The position numbers and the translations under genes are program-made. A DNA stretch of 64,000 nt from Pectinophora gossypiella. Lineage: Eukaryota > Arthropoda > Insecta > Lepidoptera > Gelechiidae. The stretch spans positions 11,160,001-11,224,000 of the forward strand of contig NC_065406.1 of NCBI RefSeq assembly GCF_024362695.1. Direction: 5' to 3'. Each line of letters opens with the position of its first letter. Position 1 is the first letter of the stretch. Of this stretch, positions 44,871 to 56,328 are shown piece by piece. The notes below the pieces were generated by a model. That model ran no database searches. It was not told the origin of the DNA and saw nothing but the letters and a program-made list of their open reading frames with translations.

Positions 44871-45460
44871 AGAATAAAAATATATTTAACTATCTCCTTC
44901 TTCTGTCTAGTGTCTGTCTAGTAGGTCCTCCCAGTGGCCTCACATTAATTAAACTATCAACTTGTCACTGTAAGATGCACCATTTGTTGTTTAAGTTTGT
45001 TAATTGCTAACGATAAGGAAAACAAAACCTACAGGCTCTACCTATAGTGTTTAAAAGTTACTTAAATCTAACGTCAGTTTCAGAATACCAAGCTCTCTAA
45101 ACTTTACCAACTAGTACGGTTCATCCCCAAATGACGTTCCTCCCTAAAACCACTTTTCCAAACTCCCAACTCTTTGTTAAAACTAGTTTCGAACCTCTCT
45201 GATCTAACATTGATAAAGTTATAAAATCTAGACTTTCGTCGCGATGCAAGATGGGTGGATAAGAAAAATTTAGTTCCTTAAGTCGAGGAAGAGTTTTATG
45301 GCAGTTTTATGGCAGAAGTGCTGAGACAAGTCGGGTTTATGGTGTACGCTGCTGGACTTCACGCGAAGACAGATCAGATAGGCTAGGTAATCCTATCTGC
45401 ATTTACCACTTAGTATTACGATTTGGTGGGTTTCTGAACATTTGATATTGTATATTTTTA

Positions 45461-45545
45461 TACAGGGTGTTAACATCGTAACGAAAATTTTGAGGGATGA
45501 TTCAGACCATTACGATACCAATTACTGTTGAAATACTTCCATATT
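45461..45545. repeat. CAGGGTGTTA MITE fragment
   Basis: Begins ATACAGGGTGTTAACATCGT and contains TGAGGGATGATTCAGACCAT. Only the left part is present. Confidence 0.6.
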
Positions 45546-45565
45546 TATAATTGGGTAGTTTCCCA

Positions 45566-45783
45566 GGTCAAAGGTAAATTATGAAATTGTGATTTTTTTA
45601 CTAAATCTAAAACTGTCTAAAAACGTTTCCTGATTTTCTGCTTAACTTATTTATGAATTTTAATAAAGAAAAATGAAATAATAAGTGCGACATTTTGACA
45701 CGTTTTTCTATGACGTCACAGGTTGCTTTTTCATACAAATTCCATAGTAATTTCTTGTTTTGACTAGTCGGAAACTACCCTAA
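45566..45783 (-). repeat. Dispersed MITE-like repeat (copy 5 of 5)
   Basis: Contains TATGACGTCACAGG and ends with GACTAGTCGGAAACTACCCT. Partial copy of the 1440-1703 family. Confidence 0.55.
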
Positions 45784-46092
45784 CCCGCTACCAGCGTTTT
45801 ATTGGTCAAGGTTGCAATACAAAACGGAAATATCTTTCCAATAGAGCGACCCGCATGCATGAGGTTCGAAACAGTCGGAACGTGAAAGTAAAATTCGCGT
45901 TGATTGGACACCCGACTCAATACGTAGGACTCAATGTGCTCGTTGCATCTGAACCATTGATCTTTAGCCATAGACAATACGCTGGATAGGTTGACGGCAT
46001 CCAAAAGACAACAATTTGTGCAACATGATTCTCGCTGTCTATACATCCCGCTTAGGGACGGTACTTACTGAAAAGTATCGGCGTCCGAAGGT

Positions 46093-46350
46093 AAAGCCGC
46101 CAAAGACCCCTGATATGGCTCATGTAACGATTACTCACTTACATCAGTAAGTAGTAACCGGGACCAACGGCTTAACGTGCCTTCCGAAGCACGGATCATC
46201 TTATTTTTTGGACAATCAGGTGATCAGCCTGTAATGTCCTAACCAAATTAAGGATCACAAAGTGATTTTTGTGATATGTCCCCACCGGGATTCGTACCCG
46301 GGACCTCCGGAGCGTGAGTCCAACGCTCAATCACTGGACCACGGAGGTCG
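46093..46350 (-). repeat. tRNA-derived SINE
   Basis: Minus-oriented. The tail-side CCGCCAAAGACCCCTGATAT comes first; the head ends at about 46350 (CGACCTCCGTGGTCCAGTG on the minus strand). Confidence 0.8.
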
Positions 46351-46672
46351 TTATGTCCATGGTAACCAGTCCAGAATATTGTACAGAGGTCAGTGGTGTG
46401 AATGCACTGAATTACCGGGTGTTTGCCCTCTGTACGAGCGGTATGGCTTCATCAACACACACTGGACTTTGTTTATGGAGGACTAATCCGGCGTTAGAGA
46501 CCTTTGCAATGTTCTGATCAGCAAAATGAGGGAAAGGTAAACGTATTTTATGTATCTCTACATTGATGTACCTACGAAGAGAAAAAAAAAACTATATTTT
46601 AGATAGATGGCGTCGGCGTCGGCTTAGTGACGATAAATAGATCGAAAGAATTTCGCATGGACAGGCGGAGGT

Positions 46673-46839
46673 CCTGGGGCATGTTTAATAAAACTTACAA
46701 TTGTAAATTACAATGACAATTTGATGTACATTGCGGAGTTTGTGGTCACAAATATTTTGCGGTTTCATATTAGCTACGTAATGAACATCAAATTGTCGTT
46801 GTAATTTACAATTGTAAGTTTTATTAAACAGGCCCCTGG
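46673..46839. repeat. Palindromic MITE, 167 bp
   Basis: The arms of about 55 bp (CCTGGGGCATGTTTAATAAA... and its inverse) differ at only a few positions and enclose about 57 bp. The target duplication is unresolved. No coding capacity. Confidence 0.8.
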
Positions 46840-48485
46840 TGGTGCGGCTTGTTAAGAGCTGCGGGTTCAAGTTTCGTCCGAGTCAGATTTTTTTACGATT
46901 TAAATTTTCTTTTTTTTTCTTTGTGAGTTTCCATAAGCGCGCGGCTAAGCGCTATAAAAACAAAAATCATTTCAGTACTTATTTATTAACCCTTTTACGG
47001 GCAGAGACCATGGGTCATTGATGGTTCATAATAGATAGTACGACACCTTGGAATCAGAACGTCATTAGACGTTCTGTCCTTTAAAGTGTTAAAGAAAGAA
47101 AAAAAAGACGTTTATTATTAAGGACACCACAGTAACAGATAAAAAATAAAACACGGAATACATTACTTAATAAAACACGTTACACTTAATAAAACGTACA
47201 AATAAATAGACAGTAAACATTAAGGCAAATTGTATTGTTGTTGAATTACCTATTTGTGTGGGTAAGTTAAAGTAGAAAGTAGCTGTGCTCCCCACAGTAA
47301 TTAATGTCACTCGAGGCAAATCTACAATAACTCACGTCAAAACACGTATCTTTCTCGTGTGAAACTGAAAAAAAGAAGTGGATCTGAATTGTGGTTGAAA
47401 ATGTTTTCCCATTTCTGCCAAAAGTTTATTTTTAAGATAAGCTTCAACATATACTCGTAAATTGTTATTTTTGCCAATATTATTATTCAATATATGTGTA
47501 TATAGGTAGCAGTGAATGCAATCCCGACTCGAGATCGCAAATTCTAGATCCCGCGGGAATAGAAATATCAATTTCGCGAGATCAGCATGATCAAAACAAA
47601 AAAGTATAAATCTCAAGGAGATTCGCCCAATCCCGTCAATCTCGAATGGGATCTCGTCATCATATGCTTTGGGATTGATTCCGAAAAAATTGACGAGATC
47701 TAGATACCCAGAGAATCGAATTGTACGCATGATTCTGAGCGCCAATATTCCGTCAGCTATTGGTCTGAGACATACATAAACTCATGTCCGTATGAGAGGA
47801 TTACATTTGAAATAATTAATTGACCCTAATGCGCGGATAGCGTTAAGCGCTGAATTGAATGAGGGAAATCGTCGACCACGCCGGCGGGGTCGGGGTTCTG
47901 AAGTATTTGTTGTCGCAAGCTGACTAAGCCACTTCTATGACTACAGTAAGTGATCACTCCATCCTGTGCCTATACTTACTTAGTGGTTCATCATGCTACA
48001 CAGGACATCTCTCTGTGGTTTTCTTTAACATTCCCGGGAAGATAAGCAGCTAAAGTGATTATTCTAGGTGTGTTTAAACAGCTCGGTTGCGATATAGTAG
48101 GCATTTTACGGCGATTTCAGTTCAAAGCCCGCACGCCTGCGACACGCGGAACATCGCTACACATTCTCAGATTTACGACCTACACCAGTCTAAACACAAC
48201 ATTAAGGCGTCGTACAATCGACGATATCGCTATTTCTGATGTGGAATTTGCGATCGAAATAGAGTAAAAAGTTACGGCAAAAACATTCAAACAAAAAAAA
48301 TGGTCGATGCGCCAATCTTTCGTTTGATCCGGACAGAGAGACGGCTGGCTCCAATAGTGGGACGTAAAAATCTACCTACTGTTAGGGTAGGATAGAACGT
48401 CTATCTCATTACAATTACTTAGTGATTATATTTCAATATACTTAAGTAGGATTTCATAGGTTTTAATTGGCTCTTCTTTTTCTAT
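46840..48485. other. Unassigned sequence with repeat pieces
   Basis: A minus-strand open frame of 137 codons (47332-47745) shows no recognisable domain and contains several GAGATC/CGCGAGATC words; it is not called as a gene. 47812-47950 is the repeat shared with 25868-26010. Confidence 0.35.
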
Positions 48486-48660
48486 CGTGTGGGTTGTGAG
48501 GTGGATTACCAACCCCATCAACCCACGAACCTTATTTTTAATCTAAACGCAACCTCCCCTCAATCAACCGGAGGGGGTATGGAGCATACTCCCAGCAGTA
48601 ATAAACCCGATGCCAGGGCTGATGAGGTTGGTATTCCACCTCACAACCCACGCGATAAAA
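48486..48660. repeat. Composite of two SINE tails
   Basis: The minus-oriented tail of one SINE (GTGTGGGTTGTGAGGTGG) is joined through AACCTCCCCTCAATCAACCG and GGAGCATACTCCCAGCAGTA to a plus-oriented tail (GGCTGATGAGGTTGGTATTC...CACGCGATAAAAAGAGAAG). The arrangement is inverted and chimeric. Confidence 0.6.
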
Positions 48661-49466
48661 AGAGAAGAATATAAGTACCTATAGATAAAGTTTTACAATA
48701 GCTTCAGAGGGTGGTGCTCACGAGTTAGGTCTGTCAAAGTGCAACAGCCAGTGCTATGACATTCGATAGCATAGTGATACACGTCAGACGAGATCGGTTT
48801 TATCGGATTTATCTAATACTACTTACATAACATAGTTAGCTCCATAGATATATACCCTCAATCAACCGGGAAGGATCCAGAGCCAGTAAGTAGAAGATAC
48901 CCCAAAAAAGATTGCTGTAAAGTTCACTTTAGTCGTTAGAACAGGCAGTGCCTTAATGCGTGCATCACTAATGAGTAATGAGTTTACGACCCGTCGTCGT
49001 CTCTCGGTGTATGTATGACTTCAAATAGGTACAGCATTGACACGATGTCGTTTATTTTCATAAAATGCTTATTGTGTTCCTAGGCAGTCACTTAATACCT
49101 ACTGCATAAATCATTCATGCTTACATCATTATGTCGACATACCGTTGCCTGATAGTGAAACCGCGTAAGCGCCTTTTACAAAAAATCATAATATTCTGCT
49201 GTGATTTTCTTCAACTAAACCTCGAGGTAGTCTAGCTCAGTACCCTATTTGGTGCAGGGCGGAGAGTTGCCATTCAATACTTACCTACGCAGTAATTTAT
49301 GTTATTCTTTTTAGTCTATGCTCGTGGTTCCGCCAATTAGACGTGAGTTTCTTTGTGTTTCAGTATATCTGTGTCAGACAATACGGTTTCATATGCCTAA
49401 AACAACTAAACTGAGGCAACTGGCGATCCAAGAGCTGGCAGCTTTTTTGCGCAGAGAATAGGCCTG

Positions 49467-49757
49467 GGCGGTTAGAATGGCCACATCGAAGCAATTCATC
49501 TTAAAAAGCAATATTGCAATTTGACATTCTTCTTCTTATCGTGTCGATGGCAAACTAAATAGTATCGGCCCAAAACTTGGCAACAAGTATGGCGTAATCT
49601 GCAGCGCTCATCAGATCCTCCTGCGTGCAGGTGTTCGGGCACGCAGGACACGATGTAAGATGTTTCATCGTTTGGGGAACAGTGCCGCACTTGCACTTGA
49701 CATTTGCGCATATAAAAGTAAGTACGCAATGCAAACAATATTGCCATTTTAACCCCC
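49467..49757. repeat. GGGGGGTTAAAA-type MITE interrupted by a retroposed insert
   Basis: The left part (CGGTTAGAATGGCCACATCG...) and right part (...AATATTGCCATTTTAACCCC) match 32426-32584. An insert at 49529-49696 is flanked by the 8-bp direct repeat TTGACATT (49521-49528 and 49697-49704). On the minus strand the insert ends CGATAAGAAGAAG, the same tail used by the SINE at 29442-29764. Confidence 0.65.
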
Positions 49758-50229
49758 CTGGCAGTTCTTCAGAGGGGAAATGCTGCCAGCGTTTTGAGCG
49801 CTCTGCCTGAGTGTGGCGCGCTGGAAGAAGTATTCTATTTATAATAAGCTGGTGTTGTTTTTATTGTTATTTTTCATTGAAATATAATTTCGCATACTTA
49901 AAAAAAGAACGACGAATTGTACTGAACTGGACTAGATATAAGTTGCAATAATTCTCCCCGGATATACCAATATCCAGTCTTGTAATCCCAACCAGGGGCA
50001 GCAGAGTCTGCACTTAGCTCAGTTCGATATTAATTCCACGATTGTCATGTAGGTCAACCATTCTATCGCTAATCCTCTTACGTCCCAATCTATCCCTATC
50101 GTGGTATTAGCTGGTTTCCTTATTGCTTTTTACCTTGACCGAACTATAAAGCAAACAAAACGAAAATGCTCAATAAAAGAGTATGCCGAAAAAAAACAGA
50201 ATGCGCAAATGTTGTGTGCACCTATAATT
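49758..50229. other. Unassigned sequence before the BEL element
   Basis: About 470 bp without a recognised gene or repeat. Confidence 0.3.
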
Positions 50230-50234
50230 GGCTT

Positions 50235-50723
50235 TGTTCAGAATTGTACTATATTTCGCCTGGCAACATCACAAACATAACTTTAAAAAAAAAATAACTT
50301 TTTGAAAATTTAGTTTTGGAACGTCTCTCTCACTCTCTTGCTTTCGTGTCGTTATAGAGGTCAGACGTGTGACCCTCGAATAATTTTGAATCTTTCGAAC
50401 CATTGTCGTAATTGCCAAAAATATTCCTAGTGCAACAGTGCCTTTAGATTGGGAAGACAATCCATCGCTCGAGTGTTTTGCCACAGTTATAGGTAACTCG
50501 GTAATCTGAGGTAAGTCGGCGAGCTGAAGGTACTGCAGGAGCCTCCCTGGCTGTTGGTTCTCGAGCCTGCGTATGTCACAGCAGGTCATCTAGGTGAGTC
50601 TTTCTCTTTTAAAGGCATTTTCTCGTCGATTGTCGTATTTTTATAAGTTGCATTTTTCGTATCAATTTTTTACCCAAATTTAGTATATCGCAATTTCCCA
50701 ATACAGTCCACTTTTAATATTCA
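50235..50723 (+). repeat. BEL/Pao 5' LTR
   Basis: 489 bp, matching 56329-56817 base for base as far as I can read. It contains a run of about nine A residues early on and a CTCTCTCACTCTC stretch. The antisense open frame inside it occurs in both LTRs and has no recognisable product. Confidence 0.95.
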
Positions 50724-50727
50724 TTTT

Positions 50728-50746
50728 TTGGTCCTTTGAGCACGAT
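50728..50746 (+). promoter_or_regulatory. Candidate primer binding site of the BEL element
   Basis: TGGTCCTTTGAGCACGAT lies 4-5 bases downstream of the 5' LTR. It starts with TGG, as expected for pairing with a tRNA 3'-CCA end. The tRNA species is not identified. Confidence 0.45.
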
Positions 50747-51087
50747 ATTTCATTTGTAAGGCGATCTAAGGATTCCATAATCAAATTTTTGTAGTTGAAA
50801 ATTAATTATAAAAAACTTGAAGGTAACTTTAAAACGACACATATTTTATTTTTTGTTAACCTTCAAAAGATTGAAGACCGTTTTGTTTCAAATATTATTA
50901 TTTTTAATTTTTGAACTTGCTTCTGAACGCACCTTGTCAGTCTGCTGTCACTGTCATTCGTACGTCAAGTTGACTACTTGTCAATCGAGTCTAAAAATAA
51001 CCTCATACATATCGCATTGTTATTCATTGTTTTTGTTGGTTTCGATTGTTTTTCGTGTTGTTTTTGTTAAAATAACTTAAATTAACG

Positions 51088-54000
51088 ATGAGTAACGATG
51101 ATAGTATGTCGGTTACTGGAGACAGGAACCGCATTGCTCGGGATTATGCATTTGCCCGTATCGAAAGTATGGAAAACACGGACTTGGTAGGATATACTTT
51201 ACAGGACGTGAAAGAAATTACGGATGAGTTTCACAGAGCACAGATAGAAGTATTGGCGTCAGTTTCGAAAGAACATAGACCAGGCGAGTTAAATTTTTCG
51301 GCTCAGTTTGAAACAAAAGTGAGGTCAATAAAGTATCGTATGTTGAAGAAGTCGCAAGCTGATATAAAACCTTCAGTTTCAGTTTCGGATAATCAGTGCT
51401 TAAGTGTAAAGCTGCCTAAAATAAACATAACGCCTTTTGATGGAAGGATTGAAAATTGGATTTCTTTTAAACAGCTTTATGACTCACTTATTCATAATAG
51501 GGAAATTCCAGCAGTGGAAAAGCTACATTATTTATTGACCTATGTTCGAGGATGTGCATTGGATTTAATAAAGAATTATCCAATTTCAGATGAGAATTAT
51601 TTAAATGCATACAATGTTTTGAAAAATCATTATGAACGTAAAAGAGTGTTAGCGTCAATATTCTATGAAAAATTATTACACTGTGAATCTGTGAAGTCTA
51701 AAAGTAGTACAGAATTAAATAGAGTTTTTCGTACTTTTAAAGAAAATATTGAAATTTTAGACAAATACCAGTTACCAGATAGGAATTTTATGCTGTTCCA
51801 TTTGTTATGGTCCAAGCTTGATGTAGCTACTAGAGAGGCTTTCGAGTTACAATTAGAGTCTGATGTTGATATTCCGGAATATGCTGACTTGTGTAAATTT
51901 ATAGAAAAGCGAAGTCAAGCTTTGGAAAATTCTGGTAAATTGAACATTGTTACTACAAAGCCAGTGTCTAAAACAAAGTCATCGCTTATTGTACCACCTG
52001 TGATCAGCTGTACGTTGTGTTTAACGGTTGGCCATAATATAGACAAATGTCCCAAATTTTTAAAATTGACACCTCGTGAGAGATTTGCTTGTGTGAAGGA
52101 TAAACGACTTTGTATTGTATGTCTTCATCCCTCTCATACAGTCAAACATTGTAAGTCTTCAGTTCACTGTGACAAATGTAAGTATAGGCATCACGCGCTA
52201 CTTCATTTCCACACGTCTGCTGATGAAGACATTTCTCAACAATGTATCGAAGGGACTTCGTCGAATATTCCCACAGCGTTGACTGTTCCTGGAGGTCATT
52301 CCCAAATTTTATTTTCGACTGCTATGGTCTTAATTAAAAATAAATTTAATAAATTGACCCCTATTCGCATACTTTTGGACAGTGCTAGTGCCTGCAATTT
52401 TATTACTTTGACTTGTGCTCAGAAGCTTGGACTTGACATAAGGGACAATGCCCATTCTGTGAATGGTATTGGTACGGTATCGGCCGATACTCTTGGCACT
52501 GTCGAATGTGAGATAGTACCATCTAATGGTGGCTCCTCATGTAACTTTTCGTTTAATGCTCTCGTTTTGTCGCAAATTTGTACTGACATGCCGTCGGGAC
52601 AAATTGATATTTCCTCTTGGAAACATATTAGGGGATTAGATCTTGCTGATCCATTCTTCCACCAGCCTGGGCCTATTGACATGTTGGTCAACGCCAATAT
52701 TCTCGCTTCGGCACTTCAACCTGGTCTTGTCAAGGGCGAGTCAGGTCAGCCTATTGCTATCCGCACTGTTTTCGGCTGGATAGTAATGGGTGAATGTGCA
52801 ATTGATGTTGACACTTGTCGTTCTCGTTTTCGTAAAGGTTCCTGTGTTGTGACTAAGGACTGTCTTTTAGTGTCGAGTTTGTCTTTGGACAACAGTTTAA
52901 AGAAGTTCTGGGAGTTGGAGAATTTAGATCCTCCTAAGCCTGTCGTTTTTTCGAAAGCTGAATTGTCGTGTGAAACCTATATGGAGGCTTCTTATTGTCG
53001 TAACCCTGAAGGTAGGATGATTGTCCCGTTGACCTTTGTCGACCCTCAGGAGAAGCCAAGGTTTTTAAATTCTCGTGAGGTCGCACTTAAGCGACTTCTG
53101 AATTTAGAGAGGAAGTTTAAAATAAACCCTCTCTTTCGTACTGCTTATATTAACTTCATGGACGATTACCTCAAATGTGGTCATATGGAAGAAGTTGAGC
53201 CGCCTCTGTCGTCTGAAGGCCACTTCTATTATATCCCTCATCACGGAGTTCTACGCCCTGACTCGGTTACCACACCCTTGCGTACGGTCTTTGACGCAAG
53301 TGCTAAGGATGCCGCTGGCGTGTCCTTGAACGATTCGTTGCTCCCTGGCCCTAAGTTACAGAAGAACATTTTCGATCTTCTGGTTAGGTTTCGTTGGCAT
53401 GCTGTAGTCTTCACCGGGGACATCAAGCAGATGTATCGCCAATTCTTGGTCGAGTTGCGAGACTGCGACTATCAGCGCATTCTTTGGCGAGCGTCTCCAG
53501 AGGATCCTGTGAAGGATTTTCGCCTCCTTACCGTAACTTATGGGGTATCCTGCGCTCCGTACCAGGCGCTTTGGTGCATCGCTAAGGTAGCCGAGGAATT
53601 CTCATCTCGTGCTCCTCAAGGTGCTGCTGTCTTGGCGAGAGATACTTACGTAGATGACATTGTGTCAGGTGCAGACTCTATTGAGAGTGCTCTACTAATG
53701 CGCAAGGAGTTGCTGGACATCTTGTCGTCGTCTTGTCTCCATTTGCGGAAATGGGCCTCCAATAGCCCTGAATTCTTGAATTCTTGTCCGGACTCTGACT
53801 TATATTCCGACCGCCTCCGGAGTTTCGAAGATATAAGTGATTTATCGCTAAAAATTCTGGGTCTCTCTTGGCTCCCACAAGAGGACAAATTTACTTTTCG
53901 TACTTCAATGGATGATTCACGCTGTACTAAGCGATCTATCCTCTCGGATATCGCAAAGATTTTCGACCCTTTGGGTTTATTATCGCCGGTCGTATTTTTT

Positions 54001-56193
54001 GCGAAATATCTAATACAACTGTTGTGGTTGTCTGGAACCGATTGGGATAGCGAAGTTCCTGTTACTATCGCGCAGGAATGGCGTAGGTTTAAGTCGCAGC
54101 TATCATCCTTGAGCTCGCTTTCCATTCCTCGTCGAATGGTCGAATCTTTTACGTCGTTGCAGCTTCACGGTTTCTGTGACGCCTCAGAAAAGGGTTATTG
54201 TGCGGTCATTTATTGTCGTGTCGTTAAAAATGACAGCACTATCGTTGTGCGACTTTGCTGTGCGAAGTCGAAAGTGGCCCCCCTTCGTAGGTGTTCCGTT
54301 CCTCGTTTGGAGCTGCTAGCTGCTGTTTTATTATCGAACTTAATCGCTTCGTTCAAAAAGGCTTTAGATGGTTTTTATAATTTTGACGACATCTGCTGTT
54401 GGTCAGATTCAAGTGTCGCTCTGACATGGATCCGCTCTTGTCCATCGAAGTGGAAAACCTTCGTGGCCAATAGAGTCTCGGATATTCAGGAGAAAGTGTC
54501 CCCTCAAAACTGGTACCACGTGGCTGGTTCTGAAAATCCAGCGGATTGCGGTTCTCGCGGTTTACATCCTGCTGACCTCATCCAGAACGTAACATGGTGG
54601 GCGGGGCCTAATTGGCTTTCTCAACCTCAAGAGTTTTGGCCACGGTCTGAGATACAGTTTGACCACCTTGCATCTGATGAACAGAAGATTTATAGCCTCT
54701 TTACAGCTTCTAACATATCGTTCGTAGATGAAATTCTCAATCGATATTCATCTTTTAAGCGGATTTTAAACATCCTAGCTTATTGTTTTCGGTTCAAAAA
54801 TAATTTGAAAAACTCTTCTTCGAAGGATTTAAAATCACAATTGTCGCCTGAGGAAATAAATAATTCATTTCGCTTCCTCGTGAAGCATGTCCAAGAGTGT
54901 GCCTTTGCTACAGAAATTCGTCTGTTGTCGAAAGATAGTTCTTCTCGTCCCTTACCTAAACCCATGAGAAAGTTATCTCCGTTTTTGGATGAACATGGGC
55001 TTTTGAGGGTGGGCGGTCGCCTATCTAAAGGAAGGCTGACTTATGACGTTAAACATCAGCTATTATTGCCTCGTGATCATAGGCTCACGAAATTAATAGT
55101 TGATGATTATCATCAGCGCTTTATGCACCCTGGACTGCAAACTCTCCAAAACTTGTTGGCCCAAGAATTTTGGATCTTGTCTTCGAAAAGAGCAATACAC
55201 TCTGTTGTGTCGCGTTGTATAAAATGTTTTCGCGCCCATCCGAAAGTGGCACCACCTCCTCTTATGGGTAATTTGCCAGCCTTTCGTATCAACCAGATAA
55301 AACCATTCTCGTCTGCTGCTGTAGATTATGCGGGGCCTTTTGATGTGTGTTTGGGTCGGGGTCGAGGTGTGCGCACGTTTAAGGCATATATTTGTGTCTT
55401 CGTATGTACAGCCACCAAGGCTCTTCATTTTGAGCTCGTGTCGGAGTTGACCTCCGAGGCCTATCTAGCCGCCTTGAGGCGTTTCATCGCACGGCGTGGT
55501 CGCTGCTCGAAACTCATTTCCGACCAAGGTAGAAATTTCATCGGAGCCTACAATATACTTAGTGACCTTATGAAAGGGGCTTCCGGAGCCGAACGAATCG
55601 AGTTCGTGTTCAACCCCCCTGGTAGTCCACACTTTTCAGGCTTGGCCGAAGCTGGGGTCAAGTCTGTAAAAACGCATTTGTCGCGTGTCGTTGGCTCGCA
55701 ACGCCTAACTTACGAGGAATTTTACACAGTCCTCACGCAGATTGAATCCATGTTAAACTCTCGTCCTCTTTCGCCCGTTAGCTCAGACCCTAACGACTTC
55801 TCGGTATTGACCCCTGGTCATTTTCTAACTATGGAACCCCTTACTATTTTACCCGAAAACAACTTCCTTGATGTAAAGTTAGGTTCATTGCAGAGATGGA
55901 AATTGTTGCAACAAATCCATCAAGATTTTTGGCGCAAATGGCACCTTGAATATTTACACACTTTGCAACAGCGTCACAAGTGGTATAATAGTCGAAGGGA
56001 AATTTCGATCGGTACTCTTGTACTCATTGTTAACGAGCAATGCAGTCCAATGAAATGGAAAATCGGTCGCGTCTCGAAACTTCATCCCGGGACTGATGGT
56101 GTCTGTAGAGTTGTCACGGTGCGTACAGAAGTTGGCGAATTCAAACGACCTATCGTTAAACTTTGCCCTCTGCCAATGGAGGATTTGAAATAA
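51088..56193 (+). CDS. BEL/Pao Gag-Pol polyprotein, uninterrupted
   Basis: 1701 residues in one frame, coding for the proteins that package, reverse-transcribe and integrate the element. Gag (DUF1759-like, about 110-255) is followed by knuckles CTLCLTVGHNIDKC (308-321) and CIVCLHPSHTVKHC (342-355) and a third Cys/His cluster near 361. The protease has LLDSAS with D431. RT carries D778 (FTGDIKQMYRQ) and YVDD at 854-857. RNase H has D1031 (CDASEKG), E1075, D1107 and D1153. Integrase has an HHCC site (H1342, H1347, C1377, C1380) and the triad D1413, D1479, E1521. The end (about 1598-1692) resembles DUF5641. All catalytic positions I can locate are present. Start ATG chosen at 51088, the first in frame. 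Gag and Pol being one frame is usual for BEL. Confidence 0.97.
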   Translation: MSNDDSMSVTGDRNRIARDYAFARIESMENTDLVGYTLQDVKEITDEFHRAQIEVLASVSKEHRPGELNFSAQFETKVRSIKYRMLKKSQADIKPSVSVSDNQCLSVKLPKINITPFDGRIENWISFKQLYDSLIHNREIPAVEKLHYLLTYVRGCALDLIKNYPISDENYLNAYNVLKNHYERKRVLASIFYEKLLHCESVKSKSSTELNRVFRTFKENIEILDKYQLPDRNFMLFHLLWSKLDVATREAFELQLESDVDIPEYADLCKFIEKRSQALENSGKLNIVTTKPVSKTKSSLIVPPVISCTLCLTVGHNIDKCPKFLKLTPRERFACVKDKRLCIVCLHPSHTVKHCKSSVHCDKCKYRHHALLHFHTSADEDISQQCIEGTSSNIPTALTVPGGHSQILFSTAMVLIKNKFNKLTPIRILLDSASACNFITLTCAQKLGLDIRDNAHSVNGIGTVSADTLGTVECEIVPSNGGSSCNFSFNALVLSQICTDMPSGQIDISSWKHIRGLDLADPFFHQPGPIDMLVNANILASALQPGLVKGESGQPIAIRTVFGWIVMGECAIDVDTCRSRFRKGSCVVTKDCLLVSSLSLDNSLKKFWELENLDPPKPVVFSKAELSCETYMEASYCRNPEGRMIVPLTFVDPQEKPRFLNSREVALKRLLNLERKFKINPLFRTAYINFMDDYLKCGHMEEVEPPLSSEGHFYYIPHHGVLRPDSVTTPLRTVFDASAKDAAGVSLNDSLLPGPKLQKNIFDLLVRFRWHAVVFTGDIKQMYRQFLVELRDCDYQRILWRASPEDPVKDFRLLTVTYGVSCAPYQALWCIAKVAEEFSSRAPQGAAVLARDTYVDDIVSGADSIESALLMRKELLDILSSSCLHLRKWASNSPEFLNSCPDSDLYSDRLRSFEDISDLSLKILGLSWLPQEDKFTFRTSMDDSRCTKRSILSDIAKIFDPLGLLSPVVFFAKYLIQLLWLSGTDWDSEVPVTIAQEWRRFKSQLSSLSSLSIPRRMVESFTSLQLHGFCDASEKGYCAVIYCRVVKNDSTIVVRLCCAKSKVAPLRRCSVPRLELLAAVLLSNLIASFKKALDGFYNFDDICCWSDSSVALTWIRSCPSKWKTFVANRVSDIQEKVSPQNWYHVAGSENPADCGSRGLHPADLIQNVTWWAGPNWLSQPQEFWPRSEIQFDHLASDEQKIYSLFTASNISFVDEILNRYSSFKRILNILAYCFRFKNNLKNSSSKDLKSQLSPEEINNSFRFLVKHVQECAFATEIRLLSKDSSSRPLPKPMRKLSPFLDEHGLLRVGGRLSKGRLTYDVKHQLLLPRDHRLTKLIVDDYHQRFMHPGLQTLQNLLAQEFWILSSKRAIHSVVSRCIKCFRAHPKVAPPPLMGNLPAFRINQIKPFSSAAVDYAGPFDVCLGRGRGVRTFKAYICVFVCTATKALHFELVSELTSEAYLAALRRFIARRGRCSKLISDQGRNFIGAYNILSDLMKGASGAERIEFVFNPPGSPHFSGLAEAGVKSVKTHLSRVVGSQRLTYEEFYTVLTQIESMLNSRPLSPVSSDPNDFSVLTPGHFLTMEPLTILPENNFLDVKLGSLQRWKLLQQIHQDFWRKWHLEYLHTLQQRHKWYNSRREISIGTLVLIVNEQCSPMKWKIGRVSKLHPGTDGVCRVVTVRTEVGEFKRPIVKLCPLPMEDLK

Positions 56194-56315
56194 AACAGTA
56201 CTCTTTGTTAACTTGTAATGTCGTAAACAAATATTTTTTCGTTCGTGTCGTTTATAGTTTTAATTTTGCTTATATATCGTGTTATAATTTAACTTCGGTT
56301 AAAATACAATGTATT

Positions 56316-56328
56316 TTGGTGGGCGGAA
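56316..56328 (+). promoter_or_regulatory. Polypurine tract of the BEL element
   Basis: TTGGTGGGCGGAA directly abuts the 3' LTR start at 56329. It is purine-rich apart from the leading TT and two internal pyrimidines, and is in the position required for plus-strand priming. Confidence 0.6.

Noticed and set aside
47332..47745. Minus-strand open frame of 137 codons
   Set aside because: No domain, repeated GAGATC words, and no splice or promoter context; kept only as a note in the region entry.
50269..50589. 106-codon antisense frame, repeated at 56363-56683
   Set aside because: It is present twice only because it lies in both BEL LTRs; no recognisable product.
50817..51080. Plus-strand hydrophobic frame upstream of gag
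   Set aside because: It lies in the untranslated leader of the BEL element and has no recognisable product or separate expression signal.
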